Source: JALSRD01 sp964476595 (GTDB lineage: Bacteria > Desulfobacterota > Desulfobacteria > Desulfobacterales > JALSRD01). Taken from it: a DNA stretch of 64,000 bases. The stretch is taken from contig CAYZCL010000006.1 in assembly GCA_964476595.1 (NCBI GenBank), positions 26,748 through 90,747 on the forward strand, in the 5' to 3' direction. Below the pieces are notes generated by a model that made no database searches, was not told the DNA's origin, and saw nothing but the letters and a program-made list of their open reading frames with translations. A program made the translations under genes and the position numbers. Shown here piece by piece: positions 16,662 through 25,293 of this stretch. The stretch's first letter is position 1. Every line of letters starts with the position of its first letter.

Positions 16662-17928
16662 CGCTGCGGGCCCCCTTGCCCTGCCGCGGGGCCGCGGGTT
16701 TCACCGCGTCGCCGGCCACCCGCAGTTGCATACCCGCCACGGGCATGGCCAGGTCCGACACCACCAGGCGTTCGCCGTCGGTGACCCCCTCGGCGAGCAC
16801 GACACTCCGGGCATCGCGCCACACGGGCTTCACCGGGCGGATCTCCAGCCGGTCACGGTCATTCAGCAGCCATACGGTCCGGTTGTCGCGCAGGGCCTCC
16901 CGCGGCAGCACAAAGACGTGCTCCAGTTCGGGCCCCCGGATGGCCACGCGCACATACTCGCCGATAAGCAGGGGGGGATCCCCGCGCCGCCCGGACCGCA
17001 GGTGCAGCGGATCACGCACCTCGATCAGCAGGCGGGCCATGCGTCCCTGGGCCGTCAGGTCTCCCAGCAGGCGCAGGACCGTGCCCGGCATGCGGTGCCC
17101 GGAGCTGCAGGCGATTTCGGCGGCGGACCCCTTCTGCCCGGCCCGCCGCGGGATCCGGATCCAGGTCAGGCGATCCACCGGCACCGAGGCCTGCACCCAG
17201 TAGGCGTCAGTGCCCGCCAGCTCGGCCAGGGGCACCTGGGGCGTCACCTGGGAGCCGATGTCCACGGACTTGGTGCGCACGATGGCGTTGAAGGGGGCCC
17301 GGATCCGGGTCCGCGCAAGGTCCAGCCCGGCTTTTTGCACGGCCGCCTCGGCGGCGGCGACGTCCGCCCGGGCCTTTTCCAGGTGCGTTTCGCGCAGGGC
17401 CAGCGGTGTACCGGCGGCCCCGGCCCCGGTCTGTCCCCCCTTGCCCAGCAGCTGCCACTCGCGGCGGGCGACCGCCTGGCGGCCCATCTCCAGACTGAGG
17501 GCGTGGCGCGCGTTCACCAGGTCGCTTTTGCGCTGGGCCAGGGCCAGGCGGTAGTCGGCGTCGTCCAGTTCGATGATCCGATCGCCTTTTTTCAAAAGGC
17601 CGCCCTCGGAAAACTCCGGGTTCACCCGAATGACCCGGCCGGAGACACGCGACTTGAGGACGACCTGGCGGGCGGGCACCACCGTGCCCATGACGTGCAG
17701 CACCACCCGGTGCCGAACGGCACGCAGCGGCTGGATTTCGACCACGGGAACGATCTTCGCGGGCGGGCGTTTCCGGGACCGGGGCGCCGTTTTCTTCAGA
17801 TAGGCGGCCCCGGCCAGGCCCGCGCAAACCAGCAGCACGGCCACCAGAATCCGCAGCAGGCGGCTCCACCAGCGCACCGGCGGCGGATCGTCCACGGGTC
17901 GAGGATCATGCGTTTCGTTGTCTGCCAT
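16654..17928 (-). CDS. RND efflux periplasmic adaptor (HlyD/MFP) subunit
   Basis: This 424-residue protein has a short cytoplasmic N-terminus, one membrane anchor (RLLRILVAVLLVCAGLAGAAYL, about 23-44), a lipoyl/barrel block (VKSRVSGRVIRV-type near GRVIRVNPEF), a helical hairpin rich in Ala/Arg (about 130-200) and C-terminal beta-barrel domains. It bridges the RND pump and the outer-membrane channel. It lies second in the operon, 92 bases after the outer-membrane factor gene. Confidence 0.92.
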   Translation of the reverse strand: MADNETHDPRPVDDPPPVRWWSRLLRILVAVLLVCAGLAGAAYLKKTAPRSRKRPPAKIVPVVEIQPLRAVRHRVVLHVMGTVVPARQVVLKSRVSGRVIRVNPEFSEGGLLKKGDRIIELDDADYRLALAQRKSDLVNARHALSLEMGRQAVARREWQLLGKGGQTGAGAAGTPLALRETHLEKARADVAAAEAAVQKAGLDLARTRIRAPFNAIVRTKSVDIGSQVTPQVPLAELAGTDAYWVQASVPVDRLTWIRIPRRAGQKGSAAEIACSSGHRMPGTVLRLLGDLTAQGRMARLLIEVRDPLHLRSGRRGDPPLLIGEYVRVAIRGPELEHVFVLPREALRDNRTVWLLNDRDRLEIRPVKPVWRDARSVVLAEGVTDGERLVVSDLAMPVAGMQLRVAGDAVKPAAPRQGKGARSGG

Positions 17929-18020
17929 TTTTTAACTGTCCGAATGATTCGTGGGCGGGTAACCGTCTGAATTTCCCTCCGTCGCTGCGGGCCCCCGCAC
18001 CCGTGTCACGCCTCCGGGCG

Positions 18021-19448
18021 CTATTGCGTCCGTCCGGCCACCAGTTCACGGGGCCAGGTGCCTCCCAACGCGCGGTACAGTTGGATGCGCGCGACCAGCA
18101 GGGCGGCCCGGCGCTGAATGAGGGTTCGCTCCAGCCCCTGCACGGTCAGCAGCTGGGTGAGCACGGGCAGATAATCGTTGAGCCCGTTGCGGTAGCGGAC
18201 ACCGGCCTCCTGCAGGGCGCTGCGCGCGGTGGCGATGACCTTCTCCAGGCCGGCGATGTGCTCGCGCTGCCGGGCCTCGCTGGTGAGCGCGTCCTCCACT
18301 TCCCGGACGGCGTTGAGCACCGTGTCGCGGTAACGGGCCAGGTTTTCGTCGGCCAGCGCACGGGTGCGCTCCACCTCGGCGGCCCGGCGGCCGCCGTCCA
18401 GGAGGGGCGCCGTGAGGTTGCCGGCCAGGGTCAGCAGCCAGTTGTCGAAGAGCAGGTCCAGGTCTCCCTCGCCGTAACGGGCGCTTCCGGTCAGGCTCAG
18501 CCGCGGAAGCCGGTTGGCGCGCGCTTCGGCGATCTGCCAGTCGGCCGCCCTGAGGCGCATCCCGGCGGCGCGCACGTCGGGGCGGTTGGCCAACAAGTCG
18601 GCCGGCAGTCCGGTGGGCGGCAGGGGAGACGGTTCGGGCAGCGTGTCGCGATCCACGGCCAGCTCCGTACGCGGCGGCCTGCCCAGCAGCACCGCCAGCT
18701 GGTGGCGTAGCAGCTCCTCGCGCTCCCGCACCAGCGGGATCTCGGCCGCTACGTTTTCCACCACCTGCTTCTGCTGGAACACGTCCAGGGCCGACACCAT
18801 GGCATTGTCAAAGCGCAGCTGCACCAGTTCCAGCAGGGTCCGGTTGATGCGCAGCTGTTCGGCCAACAGCCGCTTCTGGGCACGCTGGCTGATGATATCC
18901 ACCCAGCGTGCGGCCACCTCGGCGGCCACGCTGATGGCCGCCGTGTGCAGGTCCAGCCGGGAGGCGTCGGCGCGCAGCCCGGCGGCCCGCCGCCGGGCCT
19001 CGACACGGCCCCAGAGGTCGACCTCGTAACGGGTGACCAGGCCCAGGCGGGTGTCCCTGAACTCGTGGGAAGACCGCCCGCTGTACTTCTGGCGGCCGAT
19101 GACGCCGTCGGCGGTTCCCGTCAGGTCCGGGTAACGGTCGGCGCCCGCCTGCACGGCCAGGGCGCGGACCTGCTTCAGGCGGGCCCAGGCCTCGTGGATA
19201 CTCAGGTTGCCCGCCAGGGCGCTTTTCACCAGCCGGTCCAGTTCCGGGTCCCCGAAGCTGTGCCACCAGTTCTGATCCGGGACGGCCGTGCCGTTGTACA
19301 GCGAGAAACCGGCCGGCAGATCGCGGTCGAGATTGTTGCGCGGCTGCGGTTTGAACGGGCTGCAGGCGACGATACAAAACAACAGCAGCCCGGTCGCCGG
19401 AATGAGAAACCGTTTTGCCTTCAGGCGTTGGTGGATTTCCTTATTCAT
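18021..19448 (-). CDS. outer-membrane efflux lipoprotein (TolC/NodT family)
   Basis: This 475-residue protein starts MNKEIHQRLK with a lipoprotein signal peptide and lipobox IVAC (C29); longer in-frame starts would add 65 residues lacking secretion features. Two duplicated OEP domains can be recognised (ARLKQVRALAVQAGADRYP; NRPDVRAAGMRLRAADWQI). It forms the outer-membrane exit duct of the RND system encoded next to it. It is the first gene of the operon. Confidence 0.93.
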   Translation of the reverse strand: MNKEIHQRLKAKRFLIPATGLLLFCIVACSPFKPQPRNNLDRDLPAGFSLYNGTAVPDQNWWHSFGDPELDRLVKSALAGNLSIHEAWARLKQVRALAVQAGADRYPDLTGTADGVIGRQKYSGRSSHEFRDTRLGLVTRYEVDLWGRVEARRRAAGLRADASRLDLHTAAISVAAEVAARWVDIISQRAQKRLLAEQLRINRTLLELVQLRFDNAMVSALDVFQQKQVVENVAAEIPLVREREELLRHQLAVLLGRPPRTELAVDRDTLPEPSPLPPTGLPADLLANRPDVRAAGMRLRAADWQIAEARANRLPRLSLTGSARYGEGDLDLLFDNWLLTLAGNLTAPLLDGGRRAAEVERTRALADENLARYRDTVLNAVREVEDALTSEARQREHIAGLEKVIATARSALQEAGVRYRNGLNDYLPVLTQLLTVQGLERTLIQRRAALLVARIQLYRALGGTWPRELVAGRTQ

Positions 19449-19858
19449 TTCCACGAAATGGGCCGCCCCCCATGGATCCACCGCAGGCGTGATGCCTGCA
19501 AGAGGCGCTCTCACGGAAACGGGCTTCGACGGCGGGGTACCGGCCCCTGTTACGCGATATTTACCATCAAAGAGAACCGAACGCCACTTCTTTTCAGTCA
19601 AGTCGGGAGCCCGGCGGTTTCGAGGGACGGTGGCTGACGCCAACAGGGATGGAAATGCCGTTTGGGGAAAGCCGATAAAGAAAATGAAGAAAATTCAGAA
19701 ATCTCTTTACCTATGCGATAAATTTTGATAAAAGTGTTTTAATCCCGCCTATCGACTGCTGTCAGAGGTGTGTAACATGCATTCGGGCCGGCGCCAGGAC
19801 ACCGGCTCATCGAGATCCCCTCGCAGGACGTGCGTCTGCCTGCAAACGGAGTCGACAC
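19449..19858. other. divergent intergenic region, efflux operon / cytochrome operon
   Basis: There are 410 bases with no supported gene. An AT-rich patch at about 19676-19745 is the likely site of promoters for both sides, but I could not find a convincing -35/-10 pair or sigma-54 site. Small open frames here look like noise. Confidence 0.55.
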
Positions 19859-20482
19859 ATGAACGTTTCCAGCGATAGCCCTCGCGGCAACCGCAATTGG
19901 GGAGTGCTGATTACCATCCCTGTATGTGTTTTCATGATCGTGCTTTTCGCGGCCCTGTTCTTCAGCGCCTCCGAAAGCCCCTCCAAACCCGCACCCCTCG
20001 ACCCCGCCTGGTACACGCCCGAAACCGCCCGCGGCAAGGAACTGAAAAACAAGGTCATGGTGGGCAACTGCTACCTATGCCACGCCTACTGGGTGGGAAC
20101 ACCCAACCCCGACGTGGTCCGGCCGCGGTTCGCCCACGCGGCCATCAAGCTCGACCACGGCGCCAATGACCGCTGCTACAACTGTCACCTCATTCAGGAC
20201 CGCAACAAGTACGCGGCCGACGACGGGTCCGGCATCATGGCCGTCAACGTGGAGAAGCTGTGCGCCCGCTGCCACGGGCTGATCTACAACGACTGGAAGG
20301 CCGGCACCCACGGCGTGCGGCGGGGGCGGTGGGACCCCAGGGGGCCTTTCGAGCGGGTGGCATTCAAGTGCACCCAGTGCCACGACCCGCACTCGCCGAA
20401 ATTCAGGTTCAAGGACTTCGCACCGCCGCCGGTGTGGCCGGCCAAGTTTATCCGGCGTCCGGCGTATGCCGCCGGGCCGTGA
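19859..20482 (+). CDS. membrane-anchored tetraheme cytochrome c
   Basis: This 207-residue protein has one N-terminal membrane segment (about 14-36) and four CXXCH motifs at C71, C106, C135 and C171. The anchor suggests the hemes face the periplasm. It is the first gene of a four-gene operon with a periplasmic FeS protein, an NrfD-type quinone-binding protein and a dodecaheme-like cytochrome. It probably passes electrons between the quinone module and the large cytochrome. It does not match NrfH closely. Confidence 0.88.
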   Translation: MNVSSDSPRGNRNWGVLITIPVCVFMIVLFAALFFSASESPSKPAPLDPAWYTPETARGKELKNKVMVGNCYLCHAYWVGTPNPDVVRPRFAHAAIKLDHGANDRCYNCHLIQDRNKYAADDGSGIMAVNVEKLCARCHGLIYNDWKAGTHGVRRGRWDPRGPFERVAFKCTQCHDPHSPKFRFKDFAPPPVWPAKFIRRPAYAAGP

Positions 20483-20537
20483 GCGGCCGCCGCCCGCGCC
20501 CGCCCGTTATTCAACCGCGTTTCAGAGGAATTCCGCG

Positions 20538-21473
20538 ATGGCCAAAGACCCCAAACTGCACGCCCCCCTGAGCCGCAGGGATTTCATCACCGGCCTGACG
20601 GTGACCCTGGCGGCCGCCGGCGCCGGCGCCGCCGCCATGACCCCCCTCCTGAGGGCCCGGGAAGTCCCCTCGCTGGACGCCTTCCTGCAGCAGCACTACA
20701 AACGACTGACCGCCGAGGACAAGAAAGCCATCTTCGCACGCCTGGAAGCCAGCATCGAAAAGACCTATGGCGTCAAGGCCACCATCGGCGACCCGCCGCC
20801 CATGGACGGCGTGGAGTTCGCCTACGCCCTGAACATCGGCCGCTGTATCGGCTGCCGCCGCTGCGTCTACGCCTGCATGGCGGAAAACAACCAGTCGCGC
20901 GACCCCCAGATCCAGTACATCCGCGTGCTGCAGATGAAGAAAGAAGGCCGTGGCATCGACATCGAGAGCTCGGTGCACGACTATCCCCAGGAAGAGGCCG
21001 GCGACCCCAACTACTACTACATGCCCGTGCAATGCCAGCAGTGCAAGAATCCGCCCTGCGTCAAGGTCTGCCCGGTCAAAGCCACCTGGCAGGAGCCCGA
21101 CGGCATCGTGGTGATCGACTACAACTGGTGTATCGGCTGCCGCTACTGCGAGGCCGCCTGCCCCTACCACGCCCGGCGCTTCAACTTCGCCAAGCCCGGG
21201 ATCGCCGCCGAGGACATCAATCCGGACATGGCGTACCTGTCCAACCGGCCGCGCTACATGGGCGTCATGGAAAAGTGCACTTTCTGCCTGCAGCGCACCC
21301 GCAAAGGGCGCTACCCGGCCTGCGCCGAGGTCTGCCCCACCGGGGCCCGCAAATTCGGCAACCTGCGGGACCCCAACAGCGAGATCCGCAGGATCATCGA
21401 ACAGGAACGCGTGTACGTTCTCAAGGAGCACTTGGGCACGATACCCAAATTCTACTACATTTTCGCCAAGTAG
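20538..21473 (+). CDS. periplasmic Tat-exported four-cluster ferredoxin subunit
   Basis: This 311-residue protein has a Tat signal (LSRRDFITGLTVTLAAAGAG, about 11-30) and four cysteine groups for [4Fe-4S] clusters: CIGCRRCVYAC, CQQCKNPPCVKVC, CIGCRYCEAAC and CTFC...CAEVC. This is the HybA/NrfC/HmcB-type electron-transfer subunit that pairs with NrfD proteins. The start has an AGAGGAA site; a longer in-frame start would precede the Tat motif unnaturally. It lies 9 bases upstream of nrfD-like. Confidence 0.93.
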   Translation: MAKDPKLHAPLSRRDFITGLTVTLAAAGAGAAAMTPLLRAREVPSLDAFLQQHYKRLTAEDKKAIFARLEASIEKTYGVKATIGDPPPMDGVEFAYALNIGRCIGCRRCVYACMAENNQSRDPQIQYIRVLQMKKEGRGIDIESSVHDYPQEEAGDPNYYYMPVQCQQCKNPPCVKVCPVKATWQEPDGIVVIDYNWCIGCRYCEAACPYHARRFNFAKPGIAAEDINPDMAYLSNRPRYMGVMEKCTFCLQRTRKGRYPACAEVCPTGARKFGNLRDPNSEIRRIIEQERVYVLKEHLGTIPKFYYIFAK

Positions 21474-21482
21474 GGGCTCGTC

Positions 21483-22670
21483 ATGGTACAGTTCTTCTTT
21501 CACGGTTTCCGATCCATTTTCCACGGCAGCAGGGCCTACTGGATATGGGTGGCATCCCTGCTGGCGCTGGTGCTGCTGGGACTCAACGCCTACGCCCGGC
21601 AGCTGGCCCAGGGTCTGGCCACCACCGGCATGGGCGACGAGGTCTCCTGGGGCTTGTACATCGCCAACTTCGCTTTCCTGGTGGGCATGGCCGCGGCCGC
21701 CGTCATGGTCGTCATTCCGGCTTACATTTTCAAAGACCGTGAAATGCACAAGGTGGTTATTTTCAGCGAGCTGTTCGCTGTTGCCGCCATGATCATGTGC
21801 CTGCTCTTCGTCATCGTGGACCTGGGAAGGCCCGACCGCTTCTGGCACCTGATTCCCTTTATCGGCCATTTCAACTGGCCCGGTTCCATGCTGACTTGGG
21901 ACATCATTGTGCTGCACGGTTACCTGTTCCTCAACCTCTACGTCTGCGCTTACGTGCTTTACACAACCTTTCACGGCCGCACCCCCCGGCCATCGCTCTA
22001 CGTGCCGGTGGTCTTCCTGGCCATCGCCTGGGCACCCACCATCCACATGATCACGGCTTTCCTCTTCCAGGGTCTGGGCGGCCGGCCTTTCTGGAACACG
22101 GGGCTCATCGCCCCACGCTTTCTGGCCTCGGCTTTCGCCGCTGGTCCGGCCTTCATGATCCTGGTGTTCACCATCCTCAAGCGCATGCGGGCCATTTCGT
22201 TCGAGTCCACGCTGATCGATAAGGTGCGCGTCATCGTAACGGTCAGCCTGCTGATCAACATCTTCCTGGCGGGATCCGAGCTGTTCGCCGAGTTCTACGC
22301 AAATTCCGCCGACGCGGTGCACATCAGCCACCTCTTCGGCCTGCACGGCGAGAGCCTGCTGGCCCCCTGGATCTGGACCTCGCTGGGGCTCAACGTGGTG
22401 GCCGCCCTGGTCCTGCTGTCGCCGGTGCGCAGTAACCCCACGGCGCTGATCGCCTCGTGCATCATGATCGTCGTCGGCATCTGGATCGAAAAGGGGCTGG
22501 GGTTCATCGTGCCCGGTTTCATCCCCTCGACGCTGGGTGATTTCGTGCAGTACGTACCGACCCTGAACGAGATCGTCATTTGCATCGGCATCTGGGCCCT
22601 GGGCCTGCTGATGTACACGATATTCCTGAAGGGCGCCATTCCCATCGTCAACCTTCAGGACTCCCATTAA
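21483..22670 (+). CDS. NrfD/PsrC-family integral membrane quinone-interacting subunit
   Basis: This 395-residue protein has about ten hydrophobic segments, with the NrfD features of acidic and aromatic residues in helices (GMGDEVSWGLYIANFAFLVG, WDIIVLHGYLFLNLYV). Such subunits bind menaquinone and transfer electrons through the FeS partner to or from periplasmic cytochromes. The operon context (tetraheme, FeS, NrfD, multiheme) matches respiratory complexes of Desulfobacterota in general design. The direction of flow cannot be told. Confidence 0.92.
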   Translation: MVQFFFHGFRSIFHGSRAYWIWVASLLALVLLGLNAYARQLAQGLATTGMGDEVSWGLYIANFAFLVGMAAAAVMVVIPAYIFKDREMHKVVIFSELFAVAAMIMCLLFVIVDLGRPDRFWHLIPFIGHFNWPGSMLTWDIIVLHGYLFLNLYVCAYVLYTTFHGRTPRPSLYVPVVFLAIAWAPTIHMITAFLFQGLGGRPFWNTGLIAPRFLASAFAAGPAFMILVFTILKRMRAISFESTLIDKVRVIVTVSLLINIFLAGSELFAEFYANSADAVHISHLFGLHGESLLAPWIWTSLGLNVVAALVLLSPVRSNPTALIASCIMIVVGIWIEKGLGFIVPGFIPSTLGDFVQYVPTLNEIVICIGIWALGLLMYTIFLKGAIPIVNLQDSH

Positions 22671-22748
22671 GAAAGGAGGTGGTCGCACACCCGCGGAGAA
22701 TGTCGTCTATAACCCATTGAACATCCACGCAGGAAAAAAGGAGGGAGT

Positions 22749-25133
22749 ATGACAAGGGGGAAACAGGTACTGCTCACGGCCTTGCTCCTGAGCGGCTTGA
22801 TCGCCTTGCCCTTGTCCGCCCTTGCTGCCGGAGGATGCACCACGGCCAAATGCCACCAAGGCATTGCCGACATCCGCTCCCCGGACAGCGAGATGATGCG
22901 CACCATCAAGGCCAACGGTTCCCAGCACGGCGACCCGGACGGCTGTGTAATGTGCCACGGCGGCAACCCCAAGGCAACGGTAAAAGAAGAGGCTCACAAG
23001 GGCATTCCGGCGACGCTGAAACTAGCGCCGGGTCCCAAGGATTATTATCCGGATCCGGGTTCCATCTGGATCGCCGAGAACTCCTGCGGTGTGTGCCACG
23101 TGGGCTACGTCTACCGGGCCAAGCTGTCGCTGATGAACAGCGAGGCCGGCAAAATTCAGGGCAACCTGCATACGTGGGGCTTCACCGAAACGGCCAACTT
23201 CAAGAACCCCTGGGCCAACTACGATCTGGAAGACATCGACGGCCAGGAACCGATCTTCGGCAGCGAAACTTATAAGCTTTATATGAAGCAACAGATCGCG
23301 CTCTTTCCCGACCAGTACCCCACGAGCTTCAAGAAACTGCCGTCGCCCACCATGGAAGAAATCAACAAGGACCCCAAGAAAGCGGCCCTGACCTACCAGC
23401 GACATGATTGCCAACGCTGCCACATCGGCGTACGCGGCCGGGAGAAACGCGGCGACTACCGCGGAATGGGCTGCTCGGCCTGTCACGTGCTCTACAGCAA
23501 CGACGGCCTGTACGAGGGCAATGACAAAACCATCGCCAAGGATCAGCCGGGCCACATGCTCAAGCACGAAATTGTGGCCACCCGCAAAACCGGCGGCATC
23601 CCGGTGGAGTCCTGCAACTCCTGCCACAACCGCGGCAAGCGCATCGGCGTCTCCTTCCAGGGCCTGATGGAATTTCCCTACGGCTCGCCTTTCAACAAGA
23701 TGGGCAAGAAACAGCCCAAGCTGCACACCAAAAAGTACCTTTTCATCTCCGACGACCTCCACCACCAGTACCAGAGCCGCAAGGAGAACCCCAAGGGCGG
23801 CCTGTTGTGCCAGGACTGCCACACCAGCGTGGATATCCACGGTGACGGCAACCTGCACGGCACCACCATGGGACAGGTGGAGATCGAGTGCACCGACTGC
23901 CACGGCCGTCCCGACAAGTATCCCTGGGAACTGCCCGTCGGCTACGGTGACGAGTTCGGCAAGAAGCTCGACAACAAGCCGCGCGGCGTGGCCAAGCAGC
24001 GGCTGCAGCTGGGATGGCAGTACGGCACGCGCTACGAGCCCGAGGACGGCTTCGTGCTCACCAGCCGCGGCAACCCCATCGGCAACGTGGTGCGACGGGG
24101 CAACAAGGTCATCGTGCACTCGGCCACTGGGAACGACTTTCAGGTGCCGGTGCTCAAGAACCTGAGCCTGGAGAAGAGATGGAAGGACCCCTCTGCGCCG
24201 ATCGCCATGTCGGCGGTCAAGGGCCACATGGACAAGATGGAGTGCTACGCCTGCCACGCCTCGTGGGTACCGCAGTGCTACGGTTGCCATGTGAAAGTGG
24301 ACTACTCCCGGGACAAGGACGGCAAACAGCCCTCGGGCATTGACTGGGTGGCCTCCGGGAATGCCATTAAGAAGAACGGCCAGACGGCCGAGTCCGTGCT
24401 GGGCACCGGCGGCATCAAATCCATGGGCAAGCCCTATGAGACCCGCTCCTACCTACGCTGGGAGGACCCGGTGCTGGGAATCGGCGGTGAAGGGCGGGTA
24501 ACGCCCCTGATGCCCGGCTGCCAGGTAACCTACACGGTGATCAACGAAGAGGGCAAGACCCTGGTCAACAACATGATCGCCGACAGCCCCGACGAAGCGG
24601 CCCAGCGCAAGCAGAAGCATATCCCGCTGGCCATTGACATGGCGCCGGTTCAGCCGCACACGGCCCAGCGCAAGGCGCGTACCTGCGAATCCTGCCATAC
24701 CAACCTGAAGTCGGCGGGACTCGGCCTGGGCGGAGGCTCCTTCGGCAACAAACAGTCCATGGACATCGTCGAGGACCTGATCGACGCCAAGACCGGCAAG
24801 GTCATCCCTGCGAAGTATAAGGTGCAGATCCCCGGTATTCCCAAGCTGAAATTTGACTGGTCCAAGATCGTGGAACGCGACGGCACCCAGCTGGCCACCG
24901 TGGGTACCCACTGGCCCATGAGCCGGGCGTTCAACAAGCAGGAACTGGACACCATCCTGCGGGCCGGCACCTGCATGGGATGCCACCAGAACATGAGCCA
25001 GGCCGAACTCTGGGCCAAAGTCAGCACCGAAGGCAAGCTCGATCCGGCCAAGCATCTGGAGATGATGAACAACATGATCCAGATCCTGGCCCAAAAGAAC
25101 ATCAAGCCTGCCACTATCGGCAAGCAGGAATAA
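22749..25133 (+). CDS. large periplasmic multiheme cytochrome c (about 12 hemes)
   Basis: This 794-residue protein has a cleavable signal peptide (MTRGKQVLLTALLLSGLIAL and following). I count eleven CXXCH motifs and one N-terminal CX4CH (C30-TTAK-C35-H36), from C66 to C742. Between hemes lie long heme-free stretches, including a block around residues 560-640. An AAGGAG-type site is present. It is the last gene of the NrfD operon and is probably the periplasmic partner or catalytic subunit. I cannot assign an enzyme activity. Confidence 0.88.
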   Translation: MTRGKQVLLTALLLSGLIALPLSALAAGGCTTAKCHQGIADIRSPDSEMMRTIKANGSQHGDPDGCVMCHGGNPKATVKEEAHKGIPATLKLAPGPKDYYPDPGSIWIAENSCGVCHVGYVYRAKLSLMNSEAGKIQGNLHTWGFTETANFKNPWANYDLEDIDGQEPIFGSETYKLYMKQQIALFPDQYPTSFKKLPSPTMEEINKDPKKAALTYQRHDCQRCHIGVRGREKRGDYRGMGCSACHVLYSNDGLYEGNDKTIAKDQPGHMLKHEIVATRKTGGIPVESCNSCHNRGKRIGVSFQGLMEFPYGSPFNKMGKKQPKLHTKKYLFISDDLHHQYQSRKENPKGGLLCQDCHTSVDIHGDGNLHGTTMGQVEIECTDCHGRPDKYPWELPVGYGDEFGKKLDNKPRGVAKQRLQLGWQYGTRYEPEDGFVLTSRGNPIGNVVRRGNKVIVHSATGNDFQVPVLKNLSLEKRWKDPSAPIAMSAVKGHMDKMECYACHASWVPQCYGCHVKVDYSRDKDGKQPSGIDWVASGNAIKKNGQTAESVLGTGGIKSMGKPYETRSYLRWEDPVLGIGGEGRVTPLMPGCQVTYTVINEEGKTLVNNMIADSPDEAAQRKQKHIPLAIDMAPVQPHTAQRKARTCESCHTNLKSAGLGLGGGSFGNKQSMDIVEDLIDAKTGKVIPAKYKVQIPGIPKLKFDWSKIVERDGTQLATVGTHWPMSRAFNKQELDTILRAGTCMGCHQNMSQAELWAKVSTEGKLDPAKHLEMMNNMIQILAQKNIKPATIGKQE

Positions 25134-25170
25134 TCCCGACCGGCCGGAGAAATATCCGGAAAATACAACT

Positions 25171-25195
25171 CGTCCGGGGGAATCGCCCCCGGACG
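25171..25195 (+). terminator. hairpin after the cytochrome operon (first of two)
   Basis: A perfect 10-bp stem CGTCCGGGGG / CCCCCGGACG with a 5-base loop lies 38 bases after the stop. No T-run directly follows; it may act with the next hairpin. Confidence 0.55.
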
Positions 25196-25206
25196 GTTGG
25201 GAAAAA

Positions 25207-25255
25207 GCGGGGCCCCGCGACTGTGAAAAAGCAGCCGCGGGGCCCCGCACCTTTT
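25207..25255 (+). terminator. GC hairpin with T-run after the cytochrome operon
   Basis: A 13-bp perfect stem (GCGGGGCCCCGCG / CGCGGGGCCCCGC) with a 16-base loop is followed by ACCTTTTCT. Each arm contains its own palindrome, so alternative folds are possible. It separates the plus-strand cytochrome operon from the convergent TRAP locus. Confidence 0.75.
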
Positions 25256-25293
25256 CTAGGGGATGACACTATCGCTGAATAAAGTGCACGCGT

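Noticed and set aside
13422..16784. An 1120-codon open frame on the plus strand opposite the RND pump gene
   Set aside because: It is a GC-rich antisense shadow: His/Gln/Gly-rich translation, no family sequence and no ribosome site, while the minus strand encodes a complete RND transporter.
20511..22688. A 725-codon minus-strand frame opposite the FeS and NrfD genes
   Set aside because: Same type of antisense artefact; translation is low complexity and the plus strand has two clear redox subunits.
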